Counted from the first letter of the stretch, positions 36,601-44,648 are shown. The stretch: 64,000 bases of DNA from Bacteroidota bacterium (GCA_025363015.1 JANYEQ010000124.1:1-64000); one strand, 5' to 3'. Translations and numbers: made by a program. The notes: generated from the letters alone by a model not told the origin.

Positions 36601-37280
36601 GTGGTTCGCCAGCAACTTCAACCCTACAAAGCCCTACAATATGTTATAATTTACCAGGTGTATATTGGGTAAGTTTAAAGGTATGTAACCCTTATGCAAA
36701 GCCAGCTGGAAGCTGTGCTACCATTGCAAAAAATGGTTTTATTCATGTGGTAGATGTGCCAAACACTACCATTGTAGCGCCAGGTAATTTGGCAAGCGAC
36801 CAAATCATCCGATTTGGAGAAACCTACACTATGGTTGCTTCGGGGGCGCGTTCATATATATGGACACCAGATTATAGAATAACGTCGCTTACCAGCCCAA
36901 CCGTTGTTGTTAACCCAATAAATACTACCCAATATATTGTAACAGGTTATAATAGTAAGGGTTGTTCATCCAGCGATACAGTAAATGTTATTGTTATTGA
37001 TGATTGTGGTGAAATGTTTGTACCTACTGCATTTTCGCCAAATGCTGATGGCATTAATGATGTGTTGTATGTAAGAGGAGTATGTTTAGAAACTTTAAAC
37101 TTTATGGTATTTAACCGTTGGGGTGAAAAAGTATTTGAAACAACCAATATTAAAAAAGGCTGGGACGGAACTTATAAAGGAGAAGATATGAATACTGGTG
37201 TTTTTGTGTATAGGCTAGAAGGGAAAACTTACGATGGCAAGGGCTTTAGTAGTAAAGGAAATGTAACACTCATACGATAA
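33690..37280 (+). CDS. Giant T9SS type B cargo with Ig/PKD-like repeats
   Basis: This 1196-residue cell-surface or secreted protein has a signal peptide (1-22). Residues about 100-240 are a jelly-roll-like domain (SPIINCTGQTGISVSFKYMT). Residues 240-810 hold roughly seven Ig-like repeats of about 75 residues with the pattern C-x-G-x-x-VTLTA...YTW...TTYTV.G. A PKD-like domain with YLWKFLGGSPATST lies at 925-1022, and another repeat at 1025-1105. The gliding-motility/CHU_C type B sorting domain is at 1107-1196: FVPTAFSPNADGINDVLYVR, FNRWGEKVFET, GWDGTYKGEDMNTGVFVYRL. Composition is rich in Thr, Ser, Gly and Ala. The PorP/SprF gene follows after 5 bases, as usual for type B cargo. Confidence 0.92.
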   Translation: MNRILYSCFFVLAILFSKNNLAQTFWTETFGAGCNQYQSAAGVIATATNGAWAITNTGANDPTPNNWFISATENGNAIGVCGTGCGTNRTLHVGNDIMSPIAGFICPTGDCGAAYDGGFGANDVATDKRAESPIINCTGQTGISVSFKYMTEGDPGLDFAELHYFNGATWSTLTTLAITTNTLSCGATGQGVWTAFTTALPASANNNPNVKIGFRWVNNDDATGTDPSVAVDDIILFKPSSTLSLTTASTVCSNVGVAATISGTTAGTTSFTWTSNPAGPVFTGTTTLGTSATITYPSAGVYTVVVIGFVGAAPTYTAAQSVTVSTTPTVTIAPPSQTICAGNTATLTANSTAGSTYQWATGTFPAIIPLGTSSVQTTSPASNSTYTVVTSIGSCTAFASCNVVIGAGLTITGSASPTAGCSGSPVTLTANGATSYTWVAPPSTTLAGNGSTQNVSPTVATTYTVYGSSGSCTGSTTIQTNISSGLSLTVTASSATTCPGQPVTLTASGGVNYTWSPGSSLSSTSGSPVTATPIIATTYTVVGNNGAGCTGTANITINMGSGATGSATASSYSVCAGFSSTLTAPSASGYTWTGASLGGPVNQPSIAVGPGIYSYTASNGAGCDAVGSITIYTLAPLVINVTQSSPTTCIASNYPKYSHAVTFTASGASNYVWSVYVPSIMTNSLGPTISVRPPTSTQYTVTGNTSTCSGTAVVTVTVIPQFTMSIIPKQPIICLGDSIKLYVASVGTLASLPILNYVWYDPQPPSLDNPFNPTVTAYPSSTDTYSVEIYDSKACVSLPRLVTVTVLPQPVTAVSLPTIGGIVTNTICYVGDRPSDPNVNIQLTATDGNPPLPGVVPTYTWIPPYFGPPNPILTANPINGSPGSVIVSAPQKLPAIQTYTVKSGYNGVPGCVRYDTVSVIAVDCRSVTISSVHFTTATTNDTICSRNCVTFLNQSDTASGGPQTYLWKFLGGSPATSTLQSPTICYNLPGVYWVSLKVCNPYAKPAGSCATIAKNGFIHVVDVPNTTIVAPGNLASDQIIRFGETYTMVASGARSYIWTPDYRITSLTSPTVVVNPINTTQYIVTGYNSKGCSSSDTVNVIVIDDCGEMFVPTAFSPNADGINDVLYVRGVCLETLNFMVFNRWGEKVFETTNIKKGWDGTYKGEDMNTGVFVYRLEGKTYDGKGFSSKGNVTLIR

Positions 37281-37285
37281 TAATT

Positions 37286-38338
37286 ATGCAAACAAAAAAT
37301 ATAATAAAATCTGTTTTAGTTTTAAGCATTATTAGCCAAATAGCTAAAGCGCAAGATATACATTTTTCGCAATACAACGAAGTGGGTAGTGCCATCAACC
37401 CAGCATTAGCAGGGGTGCAGTACGATACAAAAGTTACAGCAAACTTTAAAACCCAATGGGGTAGTGTAGCAAAAAGTTACCAAACTTATGGTATTAGCTT
37501 TGAACAAGCTATAAAGCACAAAAAATTAAATGGCAGTTATTTTACACTTGCTATTAATATATTTAGAGATCAAGCCGGCGATGCTAAATTAGCATTGCTT
37601 AACCCCAATATTGGCATTAGCTATTTGCAAAAAATTAATAAAACCATGAAGGTGAGTGGTGGTTTGCAAGGTGGCTTTAATTACAAAACTATAAATATTG
37701 ATAACTTAAAGTGGGATAAACAATATAATGGTTACGCCTACGACCCTTCTAGCCCAAATGGCGAAACAACACCTCGTAGCTCAATAACAAGTTACGATTT
37801 GGGTGGTGGTGCTAATTTTAATTATGCAAAAAGCGAAAAATTTATTAGTGCAAAAGATGGCAATAAATTTAACATAGGGCTCTCGGCATACCATTACAGC
37901 ATACCACGCAACTCGTTTATCATTTCGTCAGAGAAATTATATACCCGCGCTTGTTTTTATTTTAATGGGGATTTTAACATCCCGGGTAGTAAACATGCCG
38001 TGATGCCAAGTTTTTTATATATGAGACAAGGACCCAGTAGCGAATTTGTTATAGGCGCCTTATATAAATTTATTTTGGTTGACCAATCCTTATTTACTGG
38101 CATTAGAAAACCAGCCGCCATTGCCATTGGTGGGCAGTACCGTTATAAAGATGCCATTATACCTTGTGTATTAATGCAATACGATAAATATGCATTTGGC
38201 ATATCTTATGATATTAACGTATCCTCATTAACCCCAGCAAGTAAACGTAACGGTGGTTTAGAAGTGATGTTACGTTACAACATGAGCCCAGGCTATGGTA
38301 AAAATTTAGGCAGAGGCGATACAAAAGCTTCTTACTAA
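37286..38338 (+). CDS. PorP/SprF family type IX secretion membrane protein
   Basis: This 350-residue outer-membrane barrel of the PorP/SprF family is thought to help secrete or anchor the type B cargo encoded beside it. It has a signal peptide (1-22) and then the family signature DIHFSQYNEVGSAINPALAG (about 24-43). Barrel strands follow, with RTACFYFNGDFN-like and GGLEVMLRYNMSPGYGK segments at the C terminus. The gap to the cargo gene is 5 bases, so the pair forms an operon. Confidence 0.93.
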   Translation: MQTKNIIKSVLVLSIISQIAKAQDIHFSQYNEVGSAINPALAGVQYDTKVTANFKTQWGSVAKSYQTYGISFEQAIKHKKLNGSYFTLAINIFRDQAGDAKLALLNPNIGISYLQKINKTMKVSGGLQGGFNYKTINIDNLKWDKQYNGYAYDPSSPNGETTPRSSITSYDLGGGANFNYAKSEKFISAKDGNKFNIGLSAYHYSIPRNSFIISSEKLYTRACFYFNGDFNIPGSKHAVMPSFLYMRQGPSSEFVIGALYKFILVDQSLFTGIRKPAAIAIGGQYRYKDAIIPCVLMQYDKYAFGISYDINVSSLTPASKRNGGLEVMLRYNMSPGYGKNLGRGDTKASY

Positions 38339-38377
38339 TATGTTAGTATAAAAACTGTTTTAAAACTTTAGTTTTTA

Positions 38378-38385
38378 TATCTTTA
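38378..38385 (+). promoter_or_regulatory. Candidate -7 element for holB
   Basis: TATCTTTA, one mismatch from TAnnTTTG, lies 5 bases before the holB ATG at 38391. If used, the mRNA leader would be very short or absent. Support is the sequence match only. Confidence 0.35.
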
Positions 38386-38390
38386 CCTCA

Positions 38391-39512
38391 ATGCTTTACA
38401 ACCAAATAATTGGGCAAACCGAAGCCAAACAACGTTTAGCTAAAATGGTAAACCAAAACCGTGTACCTCACGCATTATTATTTAGTGGCAAAGAAGGTAG
38501 CGGAAATTTAGCCGCCGCTTCTGCATTTGCACAACACTTATTTTGTAGTCAAAAAACAGACACAGGCGCTTGTGGAGCTTGTATTTCGTGTAACAAGGTT
38601 GCTAAACTAATTCACCCCGATGTGCATTTAGTAGTGCCTATTGCAAAAAGTAAAGACGTTAAAAAAACCGACGATGTTTTAAAAGAGTTTAGAGAGTTAT
38701 TTTTGCAAAACCCCTACATTACATTAAACGAATGGTTTAACGAACAAGGTGCGGAAAATAAACAACCCATTATACCCGTAGAAGAAGCGGCAGATATTTT
38801 AAAAAAATTAAATTACACCAGCTACGAAGGACTATACAAATTAATGATAATTTGGCAACCCGAAAAAATGAATGTAGAAGCTGCTAATAAACTTTTAAAA
38901 ATATTAGAAGAACCACCCGAACAAACTATTTTTATTTTAGTAACCAATAACCCCGAACAATTATTGGCCACCATTATTTCGCGTGTACAAACCATACCTT
39001 TTTATAACATTAGCGAAACCGAAATTACCCAAGCGTTAATACAAAATTTTAATCTAAATGTCGATGTGGCTAAGCAAACGGCTATTTTAGCTAATGGTAA
39101 TTATGCAGAGGCTGTAAGCTTACTAACCCATAACGAAGAGAGCGTTTCATTTTTAAGCAATTTTCAAAGTTTTATGCGTTTGGCATTAAAGTTTGATTGT
39201 AATAAAGCCTTAGTTTGGATTGATGAAAATGCCAGCATTGGCAGAGAAAAACAAAAACAATTTTTTCAATATGGTTTAGAAGTTTTTAGAGATAGCCTAA
39301 TGTATAATTATGGCAGTAAAGATTTAGTAAGGCTTAGCGGAAATGAAAAACAATTTTTAGAGAAATTTGCGCCTTTTATTAACCAAAAAAATTACGAAAA
39401 ATTAGTAGAAGAATTTAATAGTAATTACTATTACATAGAACGCAATGCAAATCCTAAAATTTTATTTATGGATTTAATTTTAAAAACCAACGAGCTAATT
39501 AATTTGAAATAA
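38391..39512 (+). CDS. holB: DNA polymerase III subunit delta'
   Basis: This clamp-loader subunit of the replicative polymerase acts with the tau/gamma and delta proteins to open the sliding clamp. The 373-residue AAA+ protein starts MLYNQIIGQTEAKQRLAKMV. It has the zinc-binding cysteine cluster CGACISC near residue 62, KMNVEAANKLLKILEEPPE (about 160-180) and TIISRVQTIPF (sensor 1 region). The P-loop is degenerate (SGKEGSGNLAAA, no GK[ST]), as expected for delta' subunits that do not hydrolyse ATP. It is followed by the MazG-like gene after 6 bases. Confidence 0.93.
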   Translation: MLYNQIIGQTEAKQRLAKMVNQNRVPHALLFSGKEGSGNLAAASAFAQHLFCSQKTDTGACGACISCNKVAKLIHPDVHLVVPIAKSKDVKKTDDVLKEFRELFLQNPYITLNEWFNEQGAENKQPIIPVEEAADILKKLNYTSYEGLYKLMIIWQPEKMNVEAANKLLKILEEPPEQTIFILVTNNPEQLLATIISRVQTIPFYNISETEITQALIQNFNLNVDVAKQTAILANGNYAEAVSLLTHNEESVSFLSNFQSFMRLALKFDCNKALVWIDENASIGREKQKQFFQYGLEVFRDSLMYNYGSKDLVRLSGNEKQFLEKFAPFINQKNYEKLVEEFNSNYYYIERNANPKILFMDLILKTNELINLK

Positions 39513-39518
39513 AAATGT

Positions 39519-39845
39519 ATGCAAATTACTGAAGCACAAAAAATAATTGACGATTGGATTAAAAAATATGGCGTGCGTTATTTTAACGAATTAACAAATA
39601 CCGCCATTTTAATGGAAGAAGTGGGTGAAGTAGCCCGCATTATGGCGCGCCGCTATGGCGAACAAAGCGAGAAAGAAAGTGATAAACACATAAATTTAGC
39701 GGATGAATTAGCCGATGTTTTATTTGTACTCATGTGCATAGCCAACCAAACCAATATTAATTTAGAAGAAGCACTTGTAAAAAATTTAGATAAAAAAACC
39801 ACTAGAGATAGCACTAGGCATTTAGATAACGAGAAATTAGGTTAA
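39519..39845 (+). CDS. MazG-like nucleotide pyrophosphohydrolase
   Basis: This is probably a house-cleaning enzyme that hydrolyses noncanonical or excess NTPs to NMP and pyrophosphate. The 108-residue all-helical protein carries the metal-binding ExxE...ExxD pattern: LMEEVGEVARI (about 32-42) and LADELADVLFVL (about 62-73). The length fits the short MazG-like group with a single domain. It is cotranscribed with holB, judging from the 6-base gap. Confidence 0.9.
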   Translation: MQITEAQKIIDDWIKKYGVRYFNELTNTAILMEEVGEVARIMARRYGEQSEKESDKHINLADELADVLFVLMCIANQTNINLEEALVKNLDKKTTRDSTRHLDNEKLG

Positions 39846-39892
39846 TCGTTTTGTTAGAGTAAAAATAATTGGCATTATATTACCCAACGGGT

Positions 39893-40045
39893 TTAGCTGA
39901 GTAGTTTTTCAAAATTAATTGACGTTATAATTTGTGCAGTTTTATAAGGGTTAAGTTCTAACAGCTGTTAATTGCCTGTTACTAAAAAATCAGCCTTTGA
40001 AAAATCAATTAAATCCAGCAAAAAATTGTCTTTTAATCTTTTTAA
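39893..40045 (-). pseudogene. Decayed C-terminal fragment of a PIN-domain toxin
   Basis: Reading leftward, 40045-39893 translates to KDNFLLDLIDFSKADFLVTG, an N, an in-frame stop at 39968-39970, then QLLELNPYKTAQIITSINF and EKLLS with a stop. This matches the C-terminal half of COG1569/PIN_3-type VapC-like toxins (D-x-KDNFLL...ADFLVTGDK-LL.L.P...I.T...F). The matching aspartates in KDNF and ADFLVTG are part of the PIN acidic set. Upstream (right), the frame meets a stop at once, and the N-terminal half is not recognisable. No antitoxin is seen. The whole gene-free stretch 39846-40234 holds only this relic and an 18-base palindrome at 40221-40238. Confidence 0.7.
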
Positions 40046-40234
40046 CTAAAGAAACGTTTGATACTGAATTTTATAAAACCAATAGTTTTTATTTATCTGA
40101 AATTATAGAGCTTAAGGATAATGATTTTTCCGCATCTAAAATTGATAAAAGCGCTAGCTACTTTTATTTTAAATATCCCTGCTGACAAAGTATAACTTTT
40201 ATTTATGGAGGTAGTGGCTAGTAAGTTTTAAAAC

Positions 40235-41161
40235 TTACCCTTGTTTTCCGGCTAATAAAAACATAACAGCCATACGTATTGCCACACCATTTTCTACTTG
40301 GTTTAAAATAATAGATTGCTTGCTATCGGCTACATCGCTTGTTATTTCTACGCCTCGGTTAATTGGGCCAGGGTGCATCACAATTATTTTTTTAGAAAGA
40401 CTATCTAACAATTCTTTATCTAAGCCATACAACATAGAGTATTCGCGTAACGAAGGAAAGTATTTAATGTCTTGTCTTTCTAGCTGAATGCGCAACATAT
40501 TGGCTACATCGCACCACTCAAGGGCTTTGCGTAAATTTAACTCCACCTCAACACCCAAACTTGTAATATACTTTGGTATTAGTGTTAAAGGGCCGCATAC
40601 TTTTACCTTAGCGCCTAATTTTTGTAAGCAAAAAATATTTGATAGCGCCACACGTGAGTGTAAAATATCGCCTACTATTACAATTTTTTTACCTTTTAAA
40701 TCGCCTAATTTTTCTTGTATCGAAAACGCATCTAATAAGGCTTGAGTAGGGTGTTCGTGAGCACCATCGCCCGCATTAATTATTTTTGCATTTACTTTTT
40801 TTGATAAATAAACTGCTGCTCCAGCACTGGCATGGCGCATTACAATCATATCTACCTTCATGGCTAATATATTATTTACGGTATCAACAAGGGTTTCGCC
40901 TTTTTTTACAGAGGAGTTAGATGCCGAAAAATTAATAACATCGGCGCTTAAACGTTTTTGAGCTAACTCAAACGAAAGGCGAGTACGAGTAGAGTTTTCG
41001 AAAAATAAATTAGCTACGGTAATATCTCGTAATGATGGTACTTTTTTTATGGGGCGATTGATTACTTCTTTAAAATTTTGAGCGGTGGAAAGGATTAAAT
41101 CAATATCGGTTTTAGTAAGATTTTTTATGCCGAGTAAATGATTTACGCTTAAATGAGTCAT
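40235..41161 (-). CDS. pyrB: Aspartate carbamoyltransferase catalytic subunit
   Basis: This is the first committed step of pyrimidine synthesis: carbamoyl phosphate plus aspartate gives carbamoyl aspartate. The 308-residue protein has the carbamoyl-phosphate site FENSTRTRLSFELA (about 53-66), HPTQALLDAF (about 137-146) and MHPGPINRGVEI (about 265-276). Full length. It has no adjacent regulatory subunit (pyrI) or pyrR. A perfect 18-base palindrome (40221-40238) overlaps its stop codon. A palindromic intergenic element lies upstream (41282-41408). Confidence 0.96.
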   Translation of the reverse strand: MTHLSVNHLLGIKNLTKTDIDLILSTAQNFKEVINRPIKKVPSLRDITVANLFFENSTRTRLSFELAQKRLSADVINFSASNSSVKKGETLVDTVNNILAMKVDMIVMRHASAGAAVYLSKKVNAKIINAGDGAHEHPTQALLDAFSIQEKLGDLKGKKIVIVGDILHSRVALSNIFCLQKLGAKVKVCGPLTLIPKYITSLGVEVELNLRKALEWCDVANMLRIQLERQDIKYFPSLREYSMLYGLDKELLDSLSKKIIVMHPGPINRGVEITSDVADSKQSIILNQVENGVAIRMAVMFLLAGKQG

Positions 41162-41281
41162 TCGTTTTTTTTGAACTTAAATTTCAAAAATCAAATATAC
41201 ATTATTTATTTGAATGCGCGTAAAAAACAATTTATACAGCGTAAACTTGTCAGGTAATCAATATATTGAAACAAAAAAACT

Positions 41282-41408
41282 AAAACACATAGGCACATAA
41301 ATTTAAAAAATAAAATAGAGTAATGATATAGATAATCATAGAGCTGAAGCTAAGCTTCAGTTTACTATATTATGTTATTAAATAAAAGGCTGTGTTTCTT
41401 ATGTGTTT
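41282..41408. repeat. Nested palindromic intergenic element between the DinB-like gene and pyrB
   Basis: The outer arms are AAAACACATAGGCACATA (41282-41299) and GGCTGTGTTTCTTATGTGTT (from 41388). They are imperfect reverse complements. In the middle lies a perfect CTGAAGC-TAA-GCTTCAG hairpin (41344-41360), flanked by ATAG...CTAT arms. The whole 127-base unit is symmetric and AT-rich with no ORF. It resembles known Bacteroidota dispersed elements of the CACATAGGCACATA type as I recall them. It could be a non-autonomous mobile element or a transcript-end structure. Confidence 0.6.
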
Positions 41409-41440
41409 AAAAAATTAGCTAATACTATAGTTATATCGGC

Positions 41441-41947
41441 TTATAAGTAGCGCTCTTTTATTACATTTAAATGGTGCGTAGTATGCCCACACATAAAAAA
41501 CCCAATTGCCAATACGGTAGTTTGCCCTAAGGCCACATTACCTGTGTTTAAAAGGGTTTCGTTATTAAAACTTTTGTATAACGAAAATGTTGCAGCCCTT
41601 ACGCTTTCTAATTCTTCAACCAAATTAGCTAACGTGTAATTTGTTAAATTAGCGTTTGCAGCGTATAAATTTTCATCAAAACCAAGCGGTTGTTGTTCGT
41701 CTTTACGAGCAAAACGTAAGGCGCGATACGTTAAAATTCTTTCGGTATCAATGGTGTGGTGTATTACTTGCTTTACTGTCCATTTACCATCAGCATAAGC
41801 GTAATTGGCTTTATTTTCAGGTATGCTTGCAATAAAATTTTTACTGTTTGCAAGGTTGTTTTGCAAAGCTTCTAAAATAGTATTTTCGCCATTAAGCTCA
41901 ATGTATTTTTTAAAATAGGCAGGGTAAGTATTTGGTTGTGGGCGCAT
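41441..41947 (-). CDS. DinB family protein
   Basis: This 168-residue four-helix-bundle protein belongs to the DinB/YfiT superfamily, whose members often bind a metal through three histidines and may act in thiol transfer or detoxification. The histidine candidates are in VKQVIHHTIDTERIL (about 57-71) and CGHTTHHLNVIKERYL near the C terminus (about 150-165). The family call is secure from these positions. The substrate is unknown. It lies 11 bases upstream of the element-rich spacer and 11 bases after the DUF420 gene. Confidence 0.87.
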   Translation of the reverse strand: MRPQPNTYPAYFKKYIELNGENTILEALQNNLANSKNFIASIPENKANYAYADGKWTVKQVIHHTIDTERILTYRALRFARKDEQQPLGFDENLYAANANLTNYTLANLVEELESVRAATFSLYKSFNNETLLNTGNVALGQTTVLAIGFFMCGHTTHHLNVIKERYL

Positions 41948-41958
41948 AATTTATTTTA

Positions 41959-42549
41959 TTAATAATTGTAATACTTATTAATCATTAAATACACTACAAC
42001 ACCTGTAATAGTTACGTATAGCCAAATAGGGTAACTAAAGCGCGTTAATTTTTTATGTTTTTGGCGTTGGTCGGTTAAGCCATAATAAAACGATAACAAT
42101 ATTAATGGCAATACTGCTGCTGCTAAAAATATATGTGATACTAAAATAATTACATAAATAGGTTTTATAACGCTTACTGCAGCTCGTTCGGCAACGCTAA
42201 TAATGCCATCATGGTCAACATCGCCATACTTAGTGTCGGGTATAAAATAATGCGCCGTTACATAGCTTATTAAAAAAAGGCTACTTAGTGCAAATGCGGT
42301 TAGGTTTAACTTTTTATGCAAGGCAATATTTTTATTTTTAATTGCTAGTAACGATAAAATTAATAATATTGAGCACAAGCCATTTAAAATTGCATTTAAG
42401 GTTGGCAACTTGTAAATAAAATTTGGAAAAGTATTGGGGTGTGGAATTAATTTTTGGTTTAAAAGTATTACTACCACGCAAATAGCAACAGTGGTGATGT
42501 AGGTAATACTTTTTACTTTTTTTTCGTTTTGAACTGTAAGTAATGTCAT
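41959..42549 (-). CDS. DUF420 membrane protein with EF-hand-like loop
   Basis: This 196-residue integral membrane protein of the DUF420 family has about five helices and conserved histidines (H78, H100, H139, H155). DUF420 genes are often linked to cytochrome oxidase assembly, as I recall. Between helices lies DVDHDGIISVAE (residues 110-121), which fits the canonical EF-hand calcium loop D-x-D-x-D-G-x-I-x-x-x-E. The gene follows accD after 28 bases and precedes the DinB-like gene by 11, all leftward. The function is unproven. Confidence 0.82.
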   Translation of the reverse strand: MTLLTVQNEKKVKSITYITTVAICVVVILLNQKLIPHPNTFPNFIYKLPTLNAILNGLCSILLILSLLAIKNKNIALHKKLNLTAFALSSLFLISYVTAHYFIPDTKYGDVDHDGIISVAERAAVSVIKPIYVIILVSHIFLAAAVLPLILLSFYYGLTDQRQKHKKLTRFSYPIWLYVTITGVVVYLMINKYYNY

Positions 42550-42577
42550 AATTTATATAAGATTTAAAATTAAAAAA

Positions 42578-43423
42578 TTAGTTTTTAAACATCTTTAATA
42601 AACTACCTAATTTTTCTTTTAACTCTGTGCGAGGGACAATTTTATCTAAAAACCCATGTTCTAAAACAAATTCAGCCGTTTGAAAACCTTTTGGTAAATC
42701 TTTACCAATCGTTTCTTTTACAACACGTGGGCCTGCAAAACCAATTAGACTAGCTGGTTCGGCAATATTTAAATCGCCCAACATGGCGTAACTTGCTGTA
42801 ACGCCCCCAGTTGTAGGATCGGTTAATAATGAAATATAAGGGATGCCTGCTTTATCTAATTGACTTAGTTTTGCCGATGTTTTTGCCATTTGCATAAGAC
42901 TAAAAGCGGCTTCCATCATACGTGCTCCGCCACTTTTACTAATTATTAGTAATGGCGATTTTGTTTTTAAGCAAAAATCTATTGCCCGAGCAATTTTTTC
43001 GCCAACCACACTACCCATACTTCCGCCAATAAAACTAAAATCCATACAGCAAATAACTAAATCGTTTCCATTTACGCTACCATACGCGCTTCTAAGAGCG
43101 TCGTTTAAGCCTGTTTTTTTAATGGTATCTGTTAATCTATCAGTATATTTTTTTGTATCGCTAAAATTTAAAGGGTCGCCACTTACTAAGTTTTCGTTCA
43201 ATTCGGTAAATTGGTTATTATCAAAAATAACTTCAAAATATTCTTTACTACCAATACGTTCGTGATAACCACATTCACTACAAACGTATTTATTGTTTGA
43301 ATGGTCTTGCGTAGTATGTATTTTTTTACACGAAGGGCACTTGTACCACAAGCCTTCTGGTGTTTCTTTTTTTTCTTTTGTAGAAGTGGTAATCCCTTCT
43401 TTTAATCGTTTAAACCAACCCAT
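42578..43423 (-). CDS. accD: Acetyl-CoA carboxylase carboxyltransferase subunit beta
   Basis: This subunit transfers the carboxyl group from carboxybiotin to acetyl-CoA in the first step of fatty-acid synthesis, in complex with AccA. The 281-residue protein has a four-cysteine zinc finger (C29, C32, C48, C51) and the crotonase-fold carboxyltransferase domain, with [20 protein letters not shown] (about 130-150), SGGARMMEA (about 163-171) and [15 protein letters not shown]. Full length. AccA is not nearby. Confidence 0.95.
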   Translation of the reverse strand: MGWFKRLKEGITTSTKEKKETPEGLWYKCPSCKKIHTTQDHSNNKYVCSECGYHERIGSKEYFEVIFDNNQFTELNENLVSGDPLNFSDTKKYTDRLTDTIKKTGLNDALRSAYGSVNGNDLVICCMDFSFIGGSMGSVVGEKIARAIDFCLKTKSPLLIISKSGGARMMEAAFSLMQMAKTSAKLSQLDKAGIPYISLLTDPTTGGVTASYAMLGDLNIAEPASLIGFAGPRVVKETIGKDLPKGFQTAEFVLEHGFLDKIVPRTELKEKLGSLLKMFKN

Positions 43424-43438
43424 CTTTTTTTAAATTTT

Positions 43439-43509
43439 AGTTATTAGTTTTTAGTTCTTAATAGGTAGTTTAACTTTATTAAAAATTAAACGCTAAAAAA
43501 TTAATAACT
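43439..43509. repeat. Nested palindromic element between accD and the aldolase gene
   Basis: The outer arms AGTTATTAGTTTTTAG (43439-43454) and CTAAAAAATTAATAACT (43493-43509) are near-perfect reverse complements. An inner stem GTTTAA (43468-43473) with TTAAAC (43486-43491) sits between them. The architecture (two nested stems, AT-rich, no ORF) is like that at 41282-41408. It ends 4 bases before the leftward aldolase stop codon at 43513. Confidence 0.5.
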
Positions 43510-43512
43510 GTT

Positions 43513-44568
43513 TTAAGCTATTGTAATTGTTTTATCTAAATACACATCTTGTATGGTATTTAAAAGTTGAATTCCTTCTTTTACGGGTTTTTGAAAGGCT
43601 TTACGTCCACTTATTAAACCTTGTCCGCCACCACGTTTATTAATTACAGCAGTTGTTACGGCTTCGGCTAAATCGCTTGCGCCTTTACTCTCGCCACCGC
43701 TATTAATTAAGCCCATACGACCCATATAGCAGTTTGCAACTTGGTAGCGTGCTAAATCTATTGGATGATCGGTAGTTAATTCTGAATATACTTTTGGGTG
43801 TGTTTTACCATGCCCCGTGGCTAAGTAACCGCCATTTTTATCAGATAATTTTTGTTTAATAATATCGGCCTGAATGGTAACGCCTAAATGATTTGCTTGG
43901 CCAGATAAATCGGCTGCTGTGTGATAATCTACTCCATCTTTTTTAAAGGCATTGTTGCGGGTGTAGCACCATAAAATTGTTGCCATACCCAATTCATGGG
44001 CACGTTCAAAGGCTTGCGCTACTTCTACAATTTGTCTACCACTTTCGGGCGAACCAAAATAAATAGTGGCACCAACGGCTACAGCACCCATGTTCCAGGC
44101 TTCTTCTACACTTCCAAACATTATTTGATCGAATTTATTGGGATAGCTTAAAAATTCGTTATGATTTATTTTTACAATAAAAGGGATTTTATGTGCGTAT
44201 TTACGAGCTACTGAGGCTAATACGCCATAGGTAGAGGCAACGGCATTACAACCTCCTTCAATGGCTAATTTTACAATATTTTCACTATCAAAGTAAATGG
44301 GGTTGGGAGCAAAACTAGCACCAGCACTATGTTCTATGCCTTGGTCAACAGGTAAAATGCTCATGTAACCTGTGTTTGCTAAACGGCCGGTGTTGTACAA
44401 CTGCCCTAGGCTACGTAATACTTGCGGGTTACGGTTTGTTTGTTGAAAAATACGATCAATAAAATCGTTACCCGGTAAATGGATAGTATCTTTTGTAATA
44501 GTTTTACAAGTATGGTTCAATAAACTGTCGGCTTGTGAGCCTAATAATTCTGAAATTTTAACTGACAT
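43513..44568 (-). CDS. Class I fructose-bisphosphate aldolase (DhnA/FbaB type)
   Basis: This Schiff-base enzyme splits or forms fructose 1,6-bisphosphate in glycolysis and gluconeogenesis. The 351-residue protein belongs to the DhnA/archaeal-type class I family. Motifs include [20 protein letters not shown] (about 67-86), [14 protein letters not shown] (about 130-143), [14 protein letters not shown] (about 160-173) and [15 protein letters not shown] (about 285-299). No class II metal-site motifs are present. It is leftward and is preceded by a strong terminator of the siaBC cluster, so it has its own promoter. Confidence 0.92.
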   Translation of the reverse strand: MSVKISELLGSQADSLLNHTCKTITKDTIHLPGNDFIDRIFQQTNRNPQVLRSLGQLYNTGRLANTGYMSILPVDQGIEHSAGASFAPNPIYFDSENIVKLAIEGGCNAVASTYGVLASVARKYAHKIPFIVKINHNEFLSYPNKFDQIMFGSVEEAWNMGAVAVGATIYFGSPESGRQIVEVAQAFERAHELGMATILWCYTRNNAFKKDGVDYHTAADLSGQANHLGVTIQADIIKQKLSDKNGGYLATGHGKTHPKVYSELTTDHPIDLARYQVANCYMGRMGLINSGGESKGASDLAEAVTTAVINKRGGGQGLISGRKAFQKPVKEGIQLLNTIQDVYLDKTITIA

Positions 44569-44599
44569 AGTTTTTATAAAATTTAGGCAACAAATATAA

Positions 44600-44628
44600 T
44601 AAAAAAACCCCGCCTTTTGCTGGCAGGG
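44600..44628 (-). terminator. Rho-independent terminator after the siaB-siaC cluster
   Basis: On the minus strand, CCCTGCC (44628-44622) pairs with GGCGGGG (44614-44608, one U-G wobble) around a 7-base loop. It is followed at once by seven T residues (44607-44601). This is a clear intrinsic terminator 20 bases after the siaC stop, closing the cluster that runs from 49790. Confidence 0.93.
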
Positions 44629-44648
44629 TATAGTTTTGGTATTAAAAT

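Noticed and set aside
38391-39512. Loss of function of the delta' subunit because of the degenerate P-loop
   Set aside because: Non-hydrolysing delta' proteins commonly have altered P-loops, and the rest of the protein is intact.
39997-40185. A 62-codon rightward ORF in the mazG-pyrB gap
   Set aside because: It lies antisense to the PIN toxin relic, starts at TTG, has no recognisable domain and no conserved context. It is most likely a chance frame.
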